Source of the DNA: Vibrio sp. RE88
Lineage (GTDB): Bacteria; Pseudomonadota; Gammaproteobacteria; Enterobacterales; Vibrionaceae
Length of the DNA stretch: 64,000 nt
Assembly (NCBI RefSeq): GCF_013113835.1
Contig: NZ_VTYQ01000011.1
Span: 36,408 to 100,407, forward strand
Reading direction: 5' to 3'
This document shows, piece by piece, positions 50,693 to 59,421 of this stretch. Position numbers and translations under genes: made by a program. The notes below the pieces were generated by a model. The model was given only the letters and a program-made list of their open reading frames with translations, had not been told where the DNA came from and did no database searches. Every line of letters starts with the position of its first letter. The first letter of the stretch is position 1.

Positions 50693-50977
50693 TTATTTTG
50701 ATTCGAGGTACTTCTTAAGTTCTTCAGCTGAGATGCCCTGCTCGGCAATGGTTTTAGCAATCGAGGCTATTTCTTCCCCTTTGCGATCTTCAACGACTTG
50801 CTGAAACTGGTAAACAATGTCACGCAACATATGAAGTGGGACTTGTTTCGCCGCACTACGAATGCGCTCACCACTTTGGTTACCCAGCTCGTTTAATAGT
50901 TTTCCAAACATAACTTTTTCCGGAGCATCTTCCAGTTGCTCCAGTACACGAGCCATTTCGTAAGTTGTCATCGACAT
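50693..50977 (-). CDS. Small protein resembling the H-NS oligomerisation region
   Basis: This 94-residue protein is largely helical. The segment MLRDIVYQFQQVVEDRKGEE followed by IAEQGISAEELKKYL resembles in spacing and key residues the H-NS central region (LVVVNERREE ... ADGIDPNELL), but there is no C-terminal TWTGQGR-type DNA-binding motif. If the likeness is real it could join H-NS oligomers as a modulator, like H-NST-type truncated proteins. This is an inference by eye; otherwise a hypothetical protein. The start may be M1 or M3. It is a single gene convergent with asnC. Confidence 0.6.
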   Translation of the reverse strand: MSMTTYEMARVLEQLEDAPEKVMFGKLLNELGNQSGERIRSAAKQVPLHMLRDIVYQFQQVVEDRKGEEIASIAKTIAEQGISAEELKKYLESK

Positions 50978-51062
50978 CGAGGTTTAGCATCCACAGTAGT
51001 TATTAGAAGTGAAGGTCAAATATACAATGTTTTTTTAGTCGTTCAAAGCAATTAGGCAAAAC

Positions 51063-52256
51063 TTACGCAATTGCCGCATGCCATTTTTTACCAGCTTTAC
51101 TCATCAGTACAAAAATACCCGGTACGATGATAAACATTTGCACAGCAATCATCACCTGCGGCTCCATACCTAAGCGTTGTACCGTACCTACGACCAGCCC
51201 TGAGCCGCTCATCTGGAAAAGACCCAGTAGCGCTGCGGCCGTACCCGCTTTGTCGCCAAACGGAGCCAATGCCTTACCAGCGGCTGCACCTAGCACCCAT
51301 GCAAAACCGACTGATGAGAGAAAGATTGGCAACATAAACGCCAATGCCGTTTGCTGCTGTGCCATCGCCAACATCACAATGCCACCTAGGCCAAGGGTCA
51401 TGATTCCTACAACCAGCGTTTTATGCGTACCGTACTTGTCCATAAATTTAGGCGCGGTCATACAAGCGGCAATGTTGATCACGGCATTAATACCAAACCA
51501 CAGAGTAAACTCGTTCATGCTCAGACCCAAATTCTCCATCAGCACCACTGGCGCGGATGTCACGTAAGCAAGAATCACGGCCATCGCGAGCATACACAGC
51601 GAAGCATGAAAGATGAAAGAAGGTGTTTTGAGCACCGCCATATAGCGACTAGGACGGAAAACTGGCTCTTTGCTCGGAGCAGGATTGGTTTCTTTCATTC
51701 CGATGAACATCGCAACCAAAGCTACCATGGCAAAGCCTGCCATAAACGAGAAGTTTGAGCGCCAACCGAATTGCTGTGTAAGCCAGCTGCCCAAGATAGG
51801 CGCCAGAGCAGGAATAAAACAAATCGCACCATTCAGGTAGCTTATCATCTTGCCACTTTTCTGCGGCCCAAAAATATCGCGAACTGTTGCAAAGGCTGCT
51901 ACCGATGTCGCGCACGCACCTAAGCCTTGCAGCAGCCTAGCAGCTAGCATCCATTCAATGTTTTGAGCACCCCACGCCAATAAGGCACTCAATGCGTAGA
52001 TGCTAATACCACCCAATGCAACAGTTCGACGTCCTACTTTGTCTGCTAAAGGGCCAGCAAATAATTGACCAACACCCATAGCGAACAAAAACCATGTAAT
52101 CGTATCTTGCGCAAGTGCGTGTTCCACGTGAAACGCCTGAGAAATCTGAGGTAAAGCAGGCAGATAGATATCAATCGCCAAGGGGCTGAATAGCACCAAT
52201 AAGGTGAGCAGCACCATTTGCATTTTACCGTGATTTTGTTGAGAAGCAGTTTGCAC
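51063..52256 (-). CDS. MFS multidrug exporter, Bcr/CflA family
   Basis: This 397-residue protein has twelve helices. The family signatures are LFSPLAIDIYLPALPQISQAF in helix 1, ADKVGRRTVALGG in the 2-3 loop and LQGLGACATSVAAFATVRDIF in helix 4-5. The start is taken as GTG at 52256 because GGGAG lies 8 bases upstream; an upstream TTG frame lacks one. It is divergent from a LysR regulator 109 bases away, its likely controller. A parS site lies inside the coding sequence near the 5' end. Substrates could be bicyclomycin-like or chloramphenicol-like compounds. Confidence 0.88.
   Translation of the reverse strand: MQTASQQNHGKMQMVLLTLLVLFSPLAIDIYLPALPQISQAFHVEHALAQDTITWFLFAMGVGQLFAGPLADKVGRRTVALGGISIYALSALLAWGAQNIEWMLAARLLQGLGACATSVAAFATVRDIFGPQKSGKMISYLNGAICFIPALAPILGSWLTQQFGWRSNFSFMAGFAMVALVAMFIGMKETNPAPSKEPVFRPSRYMAVLKTPSFIFHASLCMLAMAVILAYVTSAPVVLMENLGLSMNEFTLWFGINAVINIAACMTAPKFMDKYGTHKTLVVGIMTLGLGGIVMLAMAQQQTALAFMLPIFLSSVGFAWVLGAAAGKALAPFGDKAGTAAALLGLFQMSGSGLVVGTVQRLGMEPQVMIAVQMFIIVPGIFVLMSKAGKKWHAAIA
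52120..52135. other. parS site (ParB1-type) inside the MFS gene
   Basis: TGTTCCACGTGAAACG fits the vibrio chromosome I parS consensus NGTTNCACGTGAAACN exactly and differs at two positions from the two perfect sites at 55.2 and 58.9 kb. Confidence 0.75.
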
Positions 52257-52365
52257 GAAGAAGACTCCCGCCAAGATTTGATGAAATTGTTTGCAGTGTA
52301 AGCTAGTCTAGATATGACATCCAATGACGCTTCATCATTAAAGATATTCCCGTAAGGAATTTCAT

Positions 52366-53307
52366 GTGCATATAGAAAAACTCGCCCGTCTCGACCTCAA
52401 TCTTTTGGTGTGCCTTAAAGTGCTTGCAGAGGAACTTAATGTCACTCGTGCCGCACATCGTTTGTGTTTAAGCCAATCGGCGGTCAGTAAAAATCTCGCC
52501 AAGCTACGACTACAGTTTGAAGATCCGCTGTTTGTTCGCCACGCTCATGGGCTAAAGCCGACACCAAAAACGCTCTTCCTCAAGCCCAAATTGGATAGCT
52601 TGATTAACCACTTGGAGCAAATCACTCAACCTGAGCAATTCGCTCCAGATTCGAGTGATCACAAATTTCAAATTGCCGCTGTAGAAAGTGTTTATCCGTT
52701 AATCTTGCCCCATTTCTTGCCGGAGATTTTTAAACGGGCACCAGGCGTTACCATCAGCACACATTCTTGGGCTGACCAAACTTTTAAACAGATCCAACGT
52801 GGTGAGATAGACCTTGGTATCACGGGGAAGGACATCGATATCAACGATGCTAAGTTGACCATGCTACCGCCCAACGACATCTGTGAGCAGGAAATCTATC
52901 GAGACAACCAAATGTGCCTGTTGCGCCACAACCACCCGATTCTCTCAGGTAACTGGAATCTTGATACTTATCTTGAACAAAGGCACGTCCAAGTTCGCTG
53001 TGATGGTAATGATCGCTGGTTATTGGATTACAGGCTGGCCGACATAGGTAAAGAGCGCGATATCGCCATCACGGTGCCAGACTTTAATAGCGCCGCCAGC
53101 CTCTGTTCGTACACTGATTTCATCTTCACAGCACCTAGTCATTTTGTGAAGTTATCGTCCAAGCAACTAGGCCTCACCGTATTGCCACTGCCATTAGAAT
53201 TCCCGCCGATGGCATACACCGCATTCTGGCATAGAGACAGGGAAAATGATCCCGCGTTGTCTTGGTTGCGTCGAATAATTAAAGACAAAACCACCGCATT
53301 GAGATGA
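52366..53307 (+). CDS. LysR-family transcriptional regulator
   Basis: This 313-residue protein has an N-terminal winged HTH (LNVTRAAHRLCLSQSAVSKN) and a type-2 periplasmic-binding-like effector domain. The pattern LDLNLLVCLKVLAEELNVTR and ATPKT-like linker (HGLKPTPKT) resembles the NodD/LeuO-like branch. The start is GTG at 52366, with AAGGA at seven bases. It is divergent from the MFS exporter and probably regulates it. The effector is unknown. Confidence 0.87.
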   Translation: MHIEKLARLDLNLLVCLKVLAEELNVTRAAHRLCLSQSAVSKNLAKLRLQFEDPLFVRHAHGLKPTPKTLFLKPKLDSLINHLEQITQPEQFAPDSSDHKFQIAAVESVYPLILPHFLPEIFKRAPGVTISTHSWADQTFKQIQRGEIDLGITGKDIDINDAKLTMLPPNDICEQEIYRDNQMCLLRHNHPILSGNWNLDTYLEQRHVQVRCDGNDRWLLDYRLADIGKERDIAITVPDFNSAASLCSYTDFIFTAPSHFVKLSSKQLGLTVLPLPLEFPPMAYTAFWHRDRENDPALSWLRRIIKDKTTALR

Positions 53308-53396
53308 TTTGCAGGCTGACGGTAAAAGGAGTAGCTTATTGCCACATCGTCCGCTTTTTAGAAAGGACGCGTGAATAAATGATGAAGGATTAATAG

Positions 53397-55187
53397 ATGC
53401 TTACCACTACTGAACAACGTTTAGCAGCCATTCGTGAATGGCTGGTTCAGCACAATATTGATGCGTTGCTCATCCCACATGAAGATGAGTACTTAGGCGA
53501 ATATGTCCCAGCACATAATGAACGTTTGCACTGGCTGACGGGCTTCACTGGTTCTGCGGGTGCTGCGGTAATCACACAAGACAAAGCGGCGATGTTTGTC
53601 GATGGTCGCTACACCGTTCAGGTGACTAAAGAAGTACCAGCCGATCTATTCGAGTATCGTCACTTGATCGAAAAACCCGCTTTGGATTGGTTGAAAGGCC
53701 AACTTTCTCAAGGCCAAACGGTCGCGATAGACCCAAGAATGCACAATTCCGCTTGGCTATCGATGGCACAATCAAAGCTTGCGGGTTCACTGGAACTAAA
53801 AGTGCTTACTAGTAACCCTATCGACGAACTTTGGCATGACCGCCCTACTCCCGTCGTTTCAGACGTACATCTGATGGCGACAGAAGCCGTGGGTCAATCA
53901 TGTGAATCTAAACGTAAAGAGATTGCTCAGTTAGTCGCTCAGGCAGGCGCCGAAAGCGCGGTGATCACTGCTTTGGATTCCGTCTGCTGGCTGCTCAACG
54001 TGCGCGGTTTAGATGTATCTCGTCTTCCTGTTTTGTTGTCTCACGCCATCCTCCATGCAGATTCAACGTTAGAGTATTTCCTAGATCCTACTCGCTTACC
54101 TGAAGGTTTCGCTCAACACGTAGGTGAAGGCGTAAGCGTGCATCACCCAGAAGCCCTACAAACGCGCCTCGAAGCTTTGTCAGGAAAAAGTGTCTTGGTC
54201 GACCCAGCAACAAGCAATGCATGGTTTAAGTTAGTACTTCAAAACAGTGGTGCTACCGTAGTAAACGCCGCCGATCCATGTCTTATGCCAAAAGCAGCGA
54301 AAAACGCTGTTGAAATTGCCGGTATGAAAGCCTGTCATATTCGTGATGGCGTCGCGATGAGTCAGTTCTTGTGCTGGTTGGATGATGAAGTAGCAAATGC
54401 AAGATTGCATGATGAGGCTACTTTGTCGGACAAACTGGAATCATTCCGTAGACAAGATCCTACCTTGATGGATCTTAGCTTTGATACTATTTCCGCAGCA
54501 GGCGGTAACGCAGCCATGTGTCACTATAATCATGAGAATCAACCTGAGCCTGGTAAGCTAGAACTCAATACACTTTACTTAGTCGATTCTGGCGGTCAGT
54601 ATCTCGATGGCACTACCGATATCACCCGAACTATTGCTATCGGTCAACCAAGCGACGAAATGATTAAGCAGTTTACGCTTGCACTGAAAGGCCATATTGG
54701 TGTCGCTCGTGCTCGTTTCCCGAAAGGTACACGTGGTTATCAGATTGACACACTAGCGCGCCAACATTTGTGGGCTGAGGGATTTGATTATGACCACGGC
54801 ACTGGCCACGGTGTTGGCCACTTCCTAAACGTCCATGAAGGCCCCGCCAGTATATCAAAACGACAGATCGATGTTCCTTTAGTAGAAGGCATGGTGCTTT
54901 CAAACGAGCCGGGCTATTACCGTGCTGATGCTTTTGGTATTCGTATCGAAAACCTTGAGCTGGTCGTAGAAACAAAAACTAATGGTGACTTCCCAGTCCT
55001 TTGCTTCGAGTCCCTGACTCGTTGTCCGATTGATACTAGAAACATCAATGTCGACATGTTGACTAAGCCAGAAGTGAATTGGGTAAATGAATATCACCAG
55101 AAAGTTTGGAACGATATCAGCCCATTAGTAGAAGACGATGTCAAAGCCTGGCTAGAAACAGCCATTCAGCCAATAGCGCATAACTGA
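53397..55187 (+). CDS. Xaa-Pro aminopeptidase (M24B, aminopeptidase P)
   Basis: This 596-residue cytoplasmic metallopeptidase removes N-terminal residues before proline. It has two creatinase-like N-terminal domains (about 1-305) and a C-terminal pita-bread M24 domain. Metal ligands are visible: Asp in YLVDSGGQYLDGTTDITRT (two), His in GTGHGVGHFLNVHEGP, Glu in VLSNEPGYY and Glu in FGIRIENLELV. The long three-domain form is eukaryote-like APP1 in layout but common in vibrios. AAGGA precedes the ATG. Confidence 0.93.
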   Translation: MLTTTEQRLAAIREWLVQHNIDALLIPHEDEYLGEYVPAHNERLHWLTGFTGSAGAAVITQDKAAMFVDGRYTVQVTKEVPADLFEYRHLIEKPALDWLKGQLSQGQTVAIDPRMHNSAWLSMAQSKLAGSLELKVLTSNPIDELWHDRPTPVVSDVHLMATEAVGQSCESKRKEIAQLVAQAGAESAVITALDSVCWLLNVRGLDVSRLPVLLSHAILHADSTLEYFLDPTRLPEGFAQHVGEGVSVHHPEALQTRLEALSGKSVLVDPATSNAWFKLVLQNSGATVVNAADPCLMPKAAKNAVEIAGMKACHIRDGVAMSQFLCWLDDEVANARLHDEATLSDKLESFRRQDPTLMDLSFDTISAAGGNAAMCHYNHENQPEPGKLELNTLYLVDSGGQYLDGTTDITRTIAIGQPSDEMIKQFTLALKGHIGVARARFPKGTRGYQIDTLARQHLWAEGFDYDHGTGHGVGHFLNVHEGPASISKRQIDVPLVEGMVLSNEPGYYRADAFGIRIENLELVVETKTNGDFPVLCFESLTRCPIDTRNINVDMLTKPEVNWVNEYHQKVWNDISPLVEDDVKAWLETAIQPIAHN

Positions 55188-55207
55188 TTTCTGTTTCTGG
55201 AAATAAA

Positions 55208-55230
55208 AAAGCTCTCCCATGGAGAGCTTT
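55208..55230. terminator. Shared terminator of the aminopeptidase gene and thiH
   Basis: AAAGCTCTCC/GGAGAGCTTT with a CAT loop. The T-run is strong on the minus strand and moderate on the plus. Confidence 0.88.
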
Positions 55231-55237
55231 ATTTTGA

Positions 55238-55253
55238 TGTTTCACGTGAAACA
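55238..55253. other. parS centromere site (intergenic)
   Basis: TGTTTCACGTGAAACA, a perfect 16-bp palindrome and exact match to the ParB/Spo0J-type parS of vibrio chromosome I. It sits three bases outside the thiH stop codon, next to the shared terminator. Confidence 0.93.
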
Positions 55254-55255
55254 TA

Positions 55256-56368
55256 TCAGCCTGAGTATGCTGAATGCCAGTCTTTCCAAACCGGGTCAAA
55301 CCCTTTTGCTCGAATCATCGCCTCTACCGAGCTCGCACTTCTTTCATCACTTATCTCAAACTGTTCTAGTTCAGCTTCATCATTTGCATAACCACCGGGT
55401 TGAGTCTTCGACGCGGCAGACATTGATGTCACACCAAGGGGCAATACGTTGTCCCTAAATTCAGGTGACTCACGAGTAGATAATGAAAGTTCCACTTCAG
55501 GGTTTAGTAAGCGAAATGCACAAATCAGCTGAACTAATTGCTTGTCTGTCATCACCGACTTAGGTTGAAGCGCTCCCTCACAAGGCCTTAAGCGCGGGAA
55601 AGAGATAGAGTATCGTGTTTGCCAATAGGTGCGTTCAAGATAATCAAGGTGGGCTGCAACATAAAAGCAGTCAGTCCTCCACTCTTCTAACCCTATAAGT
55701 GCACCAATTCCAATCTTATCAATACCTGCTTTTGCTAATCTATCCGGTGTTTCTAAGCGATACTCAAAATCCGTTTTATTGCCACGCAGATGGTGTTCCG
55801 CATACGTTAAAGGGTGATAAGTTTCCTGATACACCATGACAGCATCGAGACCTAATGTCTTGAGCTCTGCATACTGGTCTTGTTCAAGCGGCTGCACTTC
55901 CATCGCTAGGTAGTTAAACTTCTCTTTGATGACGGGCAACATCTCACGGAAATATTTCATCCCGACTTTAGTTTCATGCTCACCAGTAACTAGGAGAACG
56001 CTATCAAACTTCATGCGTTTAATGGCTTCAATCTCGGCTTCGATTTCACCCTTATTCAATGTTCGGCGTTTAATACGATTCTCCATCGAAAACCCACAAT
56101 AGGTACAAGCGTTCGCGCACAGGTTGGATAAGTACAGAGGAATGTACAATGAGAGCGTATTGCCAAATCGCTTTCTAGTTAACGCGTATGATAGCTGCGC
56201 CATTTGCTCCAAGTAAGTTTCCGCTGCTGGTGAGAGTAGCGCCTTGAAGTCTTCTAGATCTCGTTTGGGTTTCGCTAGAGCTCGCTCAACATCTTTAGCT
56301 GTCTTGGCATAAATTGACATCGAAATGTCATCCCAATTCAGCTTTTTGAATTGATCAACAAAAGTCAT
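55256..56368 (-). CDS. thiH: Thiazole synthesis tyrosine lyase ThiH
   Basis: This 370-residue radical-SAM enzyme splits tyrosine to dehydroglycine for the thiazole ring. The cluster motif is CANACTYCGFSM (CxxxCxxC), followed by the ThiH signature GEHETKVGMKYF and MEVQPLEQDQYAELK. The C-terminal QPGGYA and RSASSVEAMIRAKGFDPVWKDWHS regions match E. coli ThiH. The start at 56368 has AGGGA six bases upstream; an earlier TTG is less likely. It is the last gene of thiCEFSGH, the anaerobe-competent variant of the pathway (ThiH rather than ThiO). Confidence 0.95.
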   Translation of the reverse strand: MTFVDQFKKLNWDDISMSIYAKTAKDVERALAKPKRDLEDFKALLSPAAETYLEQMAQLSYALTRKRFGNTLSLYIPLYLSNLCANACTYCGFSMENRIKRRTLNKGEIEAEIEAIKRMKFDSVLLVTGEHETKVGMKYFREMLPVIKEKFNYLAMEVQPLEQDQYAELKTLGLDAVMVYQETYHPLTYAEHHLRGNKTDFEYRLETPDRLAKAGIDKIGIGALIGLEEWRTDCFYVAAHLDYLERTYWQTRYSISFPRLRPCEGALQPKSVMTDKQLVQLICAFRLLNPEVELSLSTRESPEFRDNVLPLGVTSMSAASKTQPGGYANDEAELEQFEISDERSASSVEAMIRAKGFDPVWKDWHSAYSG

Positions 56369-56386
56369 TCTCAATCCCTACTTTAG

Positions 56387-57154
56387 CTACAGTTCATCGA
56401 GAAAAGACGTCAACGGGCTTGATGCCACCGCGTGAGAGACCTGGCCAGCTAAACCAGCTTCATAAGCCATTCGCCCAGATTCAACGGCCATTTTAAATGC
56501 AGTCGCCATCGCAACCGGGTCGGCTGCGGCAGCAATCGCAGTATTGACCAATACGGCGTCAGCACCCATTTCCATCGCACGCGCAGCATGGGAAGGCGCG
56601 CCAATACCAGCATCGACGACAACGGGAACGTTAGCTTGGTCAATAATGATCTCAAGAAAGTCATGCGATGCTATGCCCTTATTTGAGCCAATTGGAGCGC
56701 CTAAAGGCATCACGGCTGCACACCCCACCTCTTCCAATCGCTTACACAAGACAGGATCAGCATGGCAGTAAGGCAGTACCGTAAATCCATCTTTGACCAG
56801 TTGCTCTGCTGCCGCTAAAGTTTCTATCGGATCAGGCATTAGATACTTAGGGTCTGGGTGAATCTCGAGCTTGAGCCAGTTGGTACCCAGAGCTTCTCTT
56901 GCTAAATGCGCGGCAAATACTGCGTCTTTGGCATTTTTTGCCCCCGAAGTGTTAGGCAGTAAATGCACTCCTGCTTCAATTAAAGGCTGAAGAATATCAT
57001 CTTGCTGATTGTGTATATCAACACGCTTCAACGCCATGGTAGCCAGTTGGGAGCCCGACACCTTAATCGCCTCCTCCATTAGAAATTTGTTGGCAAACTT
57101 TCCAGTGCCCGTAAACAGTCGTGACTTGAATTCTCTGTCTGCAATCTTAAGCAT
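56387..57154 (-). CDS. thiG: Thiazole synthase ThiG
   Basis: This 255-residue TIM-barrel enzyme forms the thiazole phosphate from deoxyxylulose phosphate, dehydroglycine and ThiS thiocarboxylate. The start reads DREFKSRLFTGTGKF; the Schiff-base lysine lies in WLKLEIHPD; later motifs are CAAVMPLGAPIGSNKGI and VVVDAGIGAPSHAARAMEMG. GGAGGG precedes the ATG. It starts 5 bases after thiS. Confidence 0.96.
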   Translation of the reverse strand: MLKIADREFKSRLFTGTGKFANKFLMEEAIKVSGSQLATMALKRVDIHNQQDDILQPLIEAGVHLLPNTSGAKNAKDAVFAAHLAREALGTNWLKLEIHPDPKYLMPDPIETLAAAEQLVKDGFTVLPYCHADPVLCKRLEEVGCAAVMPLGAPIGSNKGIASHDFLEIIIDQANVPVVVDAGIGAPSHAARAMEMGADAVLVNTAIAAAADPVAMATAFKMAVESGRMAYEAGLAGQVSHAVASSPLTSFLDEL

Positions 57155-57159
57155 CGTTG

Positions 57160-57369
57160 TTACCCTCCAGCAATGGCTTGAAAAAGTGAAATCGCATCGC
57201 CTTCATTCAGGCAAGTAGTTGGCCACTCGCTACGTGGTACAACGGTATTGTTAATAGCAAAGACGCATCCGACCTCAGGCAATGAAAATTGCTGAATGAT
57301 GTTTTCTAGGCTCGCGCCTACGCTGACACGCTGAGACTGTTCGTTGATGATTATGTGTATCTCGCTCAT
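57160..57369 (-). CDS. thiS: Sulfur carrier protein ThiS
   Basis: This 69-residue ubiquitin-fold protein ends in the essential Gly-Gly (QAIAGG) that is adenylated by ThiF and converted to a thiocarboxylate. FAINNTVVPRSEW and EGDAISLFQAIAGG are the family segments. It lies between thiF (34 bases) and thiG (5 bases). Confidence 0.95.
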   Translation of the reverse strand: MSEIHIIINEQSQRVSVGASLENIIQQFSLPEVGCVFAINNTVVPRSEWPTTCLNEGDAISLFQAIAGG

Positions 57370-57403
57370 TGCTTCACTTCTTGTTTATATAATTTGGTTG
57401 TCA

Positions 57404-58156
57404 TTAACTGCACACCGAACACTGCTGGTCGCGCGCAATCGTCATCACTTGCCAGTTGAGTTTTAGTCCATTGAATAAGTGCAATTGGCCAACAGGAAAA
57501 TCAAAATGTCCTAATGCCAATTTCTGTAATGTCGCTAATGCTTGATAGTTGCCTAAGGTGCCTACGACAGGACCTAAGATCCCATTTTCACTACATTTGC
57601 TCGGCTGACTTAGCTCATCAAAGGGGTAGATACAACGATAACATCCTGACTCTTTGCTCGATGAATAATCGAATACAGCAAATTGTCCTTGCCAACCAAT
57701 AGCGGCAGCGGAAACAAGCGGCTTACTCTGTTGGTAGCAAACTAAGTTAATCAACTGACGAGTTTGAATATTGTCAGAACAATCCAACACCACATCCGCT
57801 AACATCACTTCTAGCGCTAATTGAGATGCCTCTAACCGCTTGCCAATAGTGCGTATCTGCACGCCTGCATTAAGCTGGTTTAACTGTCGACGCATAGCCT
57901 CGGCTTTTGCTGCGCCGAGATTGTCCTCGCGATAGACAATTTGACGTTGTAGATTACTAGTATCAACAACATCATCGTCGACCAGCACCATTCGGCCAAC
58001 TCCAGCTGCAGCTAAATACAGACTCGCCGCACTGCCTAATCCGCCACAGCCAATAATCAAAACATGCGATTGAGTAATCTTTTCCTGTCCAGATTCGCCA
58101 ATTTCCGGCAGTGAAATCTGCCTTTGATAACGTAAGAAATCTTTGTCGCTTAGCAT
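57404..58156 (-). CDS. thiF: ThiS adenylyltransferase ThiF
   Basis: This 250-residue E1-like enzyme adenylates the ThiS C-terminus. The nucleotide loop is VLIIGCGGLGSAASLYLAAAG. The zinc-binding cysteines are CYRCIYP (about 170) and CSVCS at the C-terminus. The QKITQSHVLIIGC start and FVDDDVVDTSNLQRQIVY-like segment match the family. It overlaps the thiE end by 7 bases, indicating coupling. Confidence 0.95.
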   Translation of the reverse strand: MLSDKDFLRYQRQISLPEIGESGQEKITQSHVLIIGCGGLGSAASLYLAAAGVGRMVLVDDDVVDTSNLQRQIVYREDNLGAAKAEAMRRQLNQLNAGVQIRTIGKRLEASQLALEVMLADVVLDCSDNIQTRQLINLVCYQQSKPLVSAAAIGWQGQFAVFDYSSSKESGCYRCIYPFDELSQPSKCSENGILGPVVGTLGNYQALATLQKLALGHFDFPVGQLHLFNGLKLNWQVMTIARDQQCSVCS

Positions 58157-59421
58157 GCCGATACCTCACTCGAAACATCAGTACTGATTTTTCGCTGCTC
58201 ATCGGCAGTTAACTGAGTAAAGAATTCAATCGCTTGTTCCAGCGAAGGTGCTTGAGTGATAGCGCTTACCAACGCCAAACTAGTAACGCCACAGTTCCAA
58301 ACTAGATGCGCATTGGATTGCGTGATGCCACCAATCGCGACAGTAGGTACGCCAGTCGAATTGCGATAAGGCATGGTATTAACCAGCTTTTGATAGAGCG
58401 TCAGTTTCACTAGCCCTTGAGGGTTGGTTGCGATTTGTTTGGTCTGGGTAGGAAAAATATGACCCAAAGCGAGATAGCTTGGATTGGTCTGTGCAACTCG
58501 AAGCAATTCATAATAACCAAGGGTCGATAACCCTAAACGCAAATTGGATTTAGCTAATTCAGCTAAGTTGCTTTCCTCAATATCCTCTTGACCTAGATGA
58601 ACACCATAAGCTTGATGCTTAATTGCTAGACGCCAATGATCGTTGATAAAGACCTGAGCGTCATATCTGCGACCAATTGCAACTGCATCTTCAATTTGTT
58701 GCTCCAACTCATCTGCCAGTGGATCTTTAATTCTCAACTGAACGGTTTTGACGCCACTCTCTAAAAGCTTCTTGACCCATTCAACGCTATCAACAACTGG
58801 GTAAAGCCCTAAATCACATTTAGATACCGATGGAAATGCCAATTGATTACCTGATTTAGTCCAACCAGCGCTAATCCCTAGTCGGTGATCTTCGAGAACA
58901 GGGGAAGGAAAATCGATAATATTCTCTGCCCATGTTTCACGTGAAACATTCGCCATGGCTCGTGCAAGTGTAAGAGCATCTTCAAACGTAAACGCCAAGC
59001 TGATGAGGGTGACAACCCATGCAAAGTGACGTTTACGATCAAACTCTGATTGATTGACTGAACTCGCTAACGCACATGCTTGATCACGACTAGGGCCTAA
59101 CCAAATATCTAGAACCTGATTTACATCCAAGACATTAATGTAAACGTGCGATGAAGCTATTTTTGGCCTAGATGGCTCGATAGTGATACCAGAGTAATAC
59201 TCGATAAAGAACGTACGTTCATCGCCCACCACACCGGACTCAACTAAATCTGTAGCCAGCTTTGTCCATTCTGAGCCATGAGATATATGAACTGTTTGAG
59301 CTGGGCTGACACCCAGCTCAACGTTTTCTATCTCGAAGCCTTTTTCCTTGGCCAGCTGTAAGCATTGCTCAATTTCAGGTTTGACGTCAGCCAACGCGGT
59401 AGGAATAAGGATCGTTGCCAT
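58150..59421 (-). CDS. thiE: Thiamine-phosphate synthase ThiE with degenerate kinase-like N-terminal extension
   Basis: This 423-residue protein is about twice the size of E. coli ThiE. The C-terminal ~215 residues are a complete ThiE barrel (DLGLYPVVDSVEWVKKLLES, VQLRIKDP, FINDHWRLAIKHQAYGVHLG, LALGHIFPTQTK, VAIGGITQSNAHLVWNCG), joining thiazole and pyrimidine phosphates. The N-terminal ~200 residues end in LISLAFTFEDALTLARAMAN, which resembles the C-terminal part of a ThiD/PfkB-type kinase but lacks recognisable substrate and ATP motifs, so it is probably a relic or structural domain. Its ATG overlaps the thiC stop by one base. A perfect parS lies in its coding sequence. Confidence 0.92.
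   Translation of the reverse strand: MATILIPTALADVKPEIEQCLQLAKEKGFEIENVELGVSPAQTVHISHGSEWTKLATDLVESGVVGDERTFFIEYYSGITIEPSRPKIASSHVYINVLDVNQVLDIWLGPSRDQACALASSVNQSEFDRKRHFAWVVTLISLAFTFEDALTLARAMANVSRETWAENIIDFPSPVLEDHRLGISAGWTKSGNQLAFPSVSKCDLGLYPVVDSVEWVKKLLESGVKTVQLRIKDPLADELEQQIEDAVAIGRRYDAQVFINDHWRLAIKHQAYGVHLGQEDIEESNLAELAKSNLRLGLSTLGYYELLRVAQTNPSYLALGHIFPTQTKQIATNPQGLVKLTLYQKLVNTMPYRNSTGVPTVAIGGITQSNAHLVWNCGVTSLALVSAITQAPSLEQAIEFFTQLTADEQRKISTDVSSEVSAC
58933..58948. other. parS centromere site inside thiE
   Basis: TGTTTCACGTGAAACA, identical to the intergenic site at 55238-55253. In the thiE frame it encodes part of the MANVSRETWA segment. Confidence 0.93.

Noticed and set aside
55219..55458. 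79-codon plus-strand frame starting near the parS site
   Set aside because: Antisense to thiH; begins in a terminator and parS.
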